DNA of 64,000 nucleotides, taken from Bacteroidales bacterium UBA4070. Lineage in GTDB: Bacteria > Bacteroidota > Bacteroidia > Bacteroidales > VadinHA17. Both the position numbers and the translations under genes were made by a program. The stretch is from assembly GCA_002383485.1 (NCBI GenBank), contig DFYY01000037.1:1-64000 (forward strand), given 5' to 3'. The notes beneath the pieces are model-generated. The model saw nothing but the letters and a program-made list of their open reading frames with translations, ran no database searches and was not told the origin of the DNA. Shown here in pieces: positions 62,251-64,000 of the stretch; within the stretch, counting starts at the first letter, position 1, and each line of letters starts with the position of its first letter.

Positions 62251-62370
62251 CTTTTATATTGTTTTAAGACATAAATATACTAAAAACCAGGGATAAAGAC
62301 AAGTGTGTCAAACACTCAAAGTCATGTTTAACAGGAACTTCAGGACTTCCGACTTTACCTGCTTTCCCCG

Positions 62371-62426
62371 TCATCCGAAGCTTTCTCTGACCTCTGAAGC
62401 TTTGCGAAAGAGGTGGCGAAGGATGA
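62371..62426. repeat. 56-bp palindromic repeat, intergenic copy
   Basis: Outer arms TCATCC (62371-62376) and GGATGA (62421-62426), with an inner ACCTCT ... AGAGGT dyad. It is nearly identical to 63235-63290 except that the outer arms differ in compensating positions. GACTTT-type heptamers follow at 62427-62465 and include the stop codon of the DegT gene (62448). Confidence 0.88.
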
Positions 62427-62447
62427 GACTTTCAGACTTTATGGACT

Positions 62448-63662
62448 TTAGACTTTAAAGACTTTCCTGATCACCTCCGCTATCCGCCTGCGCCCCTCCT
62501 CATCTATGTTCGATCCGCTCGGCAGACAGAGGCCGTTCTCAAACAGCTTCTCCGAGGTGCCGTTGACATACGCCGGGCATGCGGCGAAGACGGGCTGCAG
62601 GTGCATCGGCTTCCAGAGGGGGCGCGACTCAATATTGGCCTCCTCAAACGCAAGGCGAAGTTTTTCGCGGTCGGTACCCGCCACGGCGGGATCAATAACG
62701 ATGCAAGTCAGCCAGAAATTCGAATAGAAGTCAGGCGAGGGCTCCGACTGGAAGGTCACACCCGGGACATCTTTCAGCAACTCACGGTACCAGGCGTTGA
62801 TCTCACGATGCTGCCTGACGCGGAGGTCAAGCACCTCGAGCTGTCCGCGGCCTACACCCGCCACCACGTTACTCATCCGGTAGTTGTATCCTATCTCGCT
62901 GTGCTGGTAGTGCGGCGCCGGATCCCGGGCCTGTGTGGCGAGGAAACGGGCACGCTCAATAAGCGCAGCATCATCGGATATCAGCGCCCCGCCGCCGCTG
63001 GTGGTGATGATCTTGTTACCGTTGAACGACAAAATCCCGAACTTGCTGTTGCAACCCACCCGCCGGCCCATATATTCTGACCCCAGCGCCTCTGCAGCAT
63101 CCTCAACCACCGGGATCCCGTACCTGTCAGCCACCTCCATGATCTCCTTCATCCTCGCCGGCATCCCGTACAGATGCGCCACAATAATCGCCTTAGGCAT
63201 TTTACCCTGACCTTCAGACTTCAGACCTTCCCTGCCCTCCGAAGCCTTCTCTGACCTCTGGAGCTTTGCGAAAGAGGTGGCGGAGGAGGGAGACCTCAAA
63301 CCTATAATTGCTTCTTCAAGCAATTCAGGATCCATGTTCCAGGTGCCGGGCTCACTGTCCACTAAAACCGGTGTCGCCCCCAGGTAAGCTATCGGGTTGA
63401 CCGTTGCCGAGAAGGTGAATGACGTTCCAATCACGGAGTCGCCCGGCCTGACCCCAAGCAATATCAGCGACAGGTGTATTGCCGCCGTCCCTGATGACAG
63501 CGCCGCAACATGCTTCGCCCCAACGGCAGCACACAGCTCCCGCTCGAAACCGTCCACATTCGGCCCCAGCGGCGCTATCCAGTTGGAGTCAAACGCCTCC
63601 TGAACATACTTCATCTCTCCTCCGCCCATGTGCGGACTGCACAGATAAATTCTTTTCGTCAT
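62448..63662 (-). CDS. DegT/DnrJ sugar aminotransferase with repeat-encoded insertion
   Basis: 404 residues. Start KRIYLCSPHMGGGEMKYVQE, ALSSGTAAIHLSL (PLP phosphate loop), VEDAAEALGSEYMGRRVG, and ILSFNGNKIITTSGGG, whose Lys forms the PLP Schiff base. The pattern resembles PglE-type 4-aminotransferases for UDP-4-keto sugars. Residues about 121-154, just before MPKAIIVAHLYG, are an insertion encoded by a 56-bp palindrome plus GACT-type heptamers. The loop is exposed in related enzymes (inference), so function may survive. Cognate dehydratase and acetyltransferase genes are not adjacent. Confidence 0.88.
   Translation of the reverse strand: MTKRIYLCSPHMGGGEMKYVQEAFDSNWIAPLGPNVDGFERELCAAVGAKHVAALSSGTAAIHLSLILLGVRPGDSVIGTSFTFSATVNPIAYLGATPVLVDSEPGTWNMDPELLEEAIIGLRSPSSATSFAKLQRSEKASEGREGLKSEGQGKMPKAIIVAHLYGMPARMKEIMEVADRYGIPVVEDAAEALGSEYMGRRVGCNSKFGILSFNGNKIITTSGGGALISDDAALIERARFLATQARDPAPHYQHSEIGYNYRMSNVVAGVGRGQLEVLDLRVRQHREINAWYRELLKDVPGVTFQSEPSPDFYSNFWLTCIVIDPAVAGTDREKLRLAFEEANIESRPLWKPMHLQPVFAACPAYVNGTSEKLFENGLCLPSGSNIDEEGRRRIAEVIRKVFKV
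63235..63290. repeat. 56-bp palindromic repeat, inside DegT coding sequence
   Basis: Outer arms CCCTCC (63235-63240) and GGAGGG (63285-63290); the interior matches 62371-62426 at nearly every base. It encodes residues about 125-143 of the aminotransferase in frame. GACT-type heptamers adjoin it at 63208-63234. Confidence 0.88.
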
Positions 63663-63704
63663 ATAACGTTAATAAATCGCCCTTTGCATCTAAGCTCCCT
63701 GAAA

Positions 63705-64000
63705 CTACAACCTGCCCAATAACATAGCCTTAACCACCTCATAAGCTTGTTGCGGATCATACCGTTCACCAACACGCAGGAGCATATTCATGTCACTCAG
63801 GAAATCGTCATCCTGCATCTTCAATTCAACATTTCTCTGAAATTCCTTCCTTGACGGGGGCTTACCTGGTCCGTGCTTCATATACTCATTATAGCATAAT
63901 ATTACATTATCAGCGTTTACATCCGCCACAGAAAGTGCTTTGTAAAGGTCATACAGATCCCTTCCTTTACGTCGTTGATACAATGCTCTGAGTTTTGTGC
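63705..64000 (-). CDS. C-terminal part of an AbiEii-type nucleotidyltransferase, cut by window edge
   Basis: 98 residues visible, reading in from the window edge as TKLRALYQRRKGRDLYDLYK; a TTG at 63983 is not the true start. KLRALYQRRKGRDLYDLYKAL is the C-terminal signature of AbiEii/AbiGii nucleotidyltransferases, and the end (YEVVKAMLLGRL) is also typical. The catalytic N-terminal half would lie beyond 64000. This is the third member of the family in the last 10 kb. Confidence 0.78.
   Translation of the reverse strand, partial: TKLRALYQRRKGRDLYDLYKALSVADVNADNVILCYNEYMKHGPGKPPSRKEFQRNVELKMQDDDFLSDMNMLLRVGERYDPQQAYEVVKAMLLGRL

Overview
The window looks like a Bacteroidota chromosome, probably Bacteroidales/Marinilabiliales-like (the order is inference). 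The evidence is type IX secretion (T9SS) sorting domains of both kinds, SprB-like and PKD repeats in a giant surface protein, Bacteroidota-style promoters (TTG, 19-20 bp, TAnnTTTG) and a nucleotide-sugar gene set typical of the phylum. No rRNA, tRNA, CRISPR array, transposase or integrase gene was found.

Layout. (1) 0.4-3.6 kb, minus strand: an ABC exporter and an overlapping nucleotidyltransferase-fold protein. (2) 3.8-6.8 kb, plus strand: a secreted beta-helix protein and a 59-residue conserved-looking peptide. (3) 6.8-7.2 kb: 34-bp and 7-bp tandem repeats. (4) 7.2-24.6 kb, minus strand: one 5773-residue T9SS type B adhesin made of Ig-like, SprB-like and PKD repeats. (5) 24.7-46.3 kb, minus strand: a polysaccharide locus, mostly translationally coupled through 1-4 base overlaps. 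It holds a UDP-GlcNAc 4-epimerase, an Fdt-type dTDP-3-amino-sugar branch (two cupins, acetyltransferase, aminotransferase), a flippase, a polymerase, at least four glycosyltransferases, a GDP-mannose dehydrogenase, and an unusual group (asparagine-synthase-like, ATP-grasp, FemAB-like, CapA) that suggests amide or aminoacyl decoration of the glycan. (6) 46.6-50.7 kb: an ECF-like sigma factor, a membrane TonB-domain partner, a divergent VWA/YfbK-type protein and a small lipoprotein. (7) 51.0-53.5 kb: GDP-L-fucose synthase and GDP-mannose 4,6-dehydratase. (8) 53.5-64 kb: an accessory stretch with three AAA/DUF4143 ATPases, two AbiEii-type nucleotidyltransferases with small partners plus a third cut by the window edge, two outer-membrane barrels, and an intact plus an internally deleted copy of a DegT aminotransferase.

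The least expected layer is the repeats. One family has a conserved TACAAT(T/G)C(T/C)T head followed by a hairpin whose arms differ between copies but still pair, usually around a CTACGA-like loop. It recurs in six gaps across the window and is amplified into 34-bp and 50-bp tandem arrays and a 131-bp element with 13-bp terminal inverted repeats. A second, 56-bp palindrome occurs once between genes and once inside the reading frame of an aminotransferase, with compensating changes in its outer arms. GACT-type heptamer repeats are inserted in frame in GDP-fucose synthase, and a third hairpin repeat supplies the C-terminus and stop codon of the sigma factor.

Functionally, the nucleotide-sugar genes feed one surface glycan: GDP-mannose can go to GDP-mannuronate or GDP-fucose, UDP-GlcNAc to UDP-GalNAc, and dTDP-glucose to an N-acylated 3-amino sugar. 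The T9SS genes themselves and rmlA/rmlB are not in the window.
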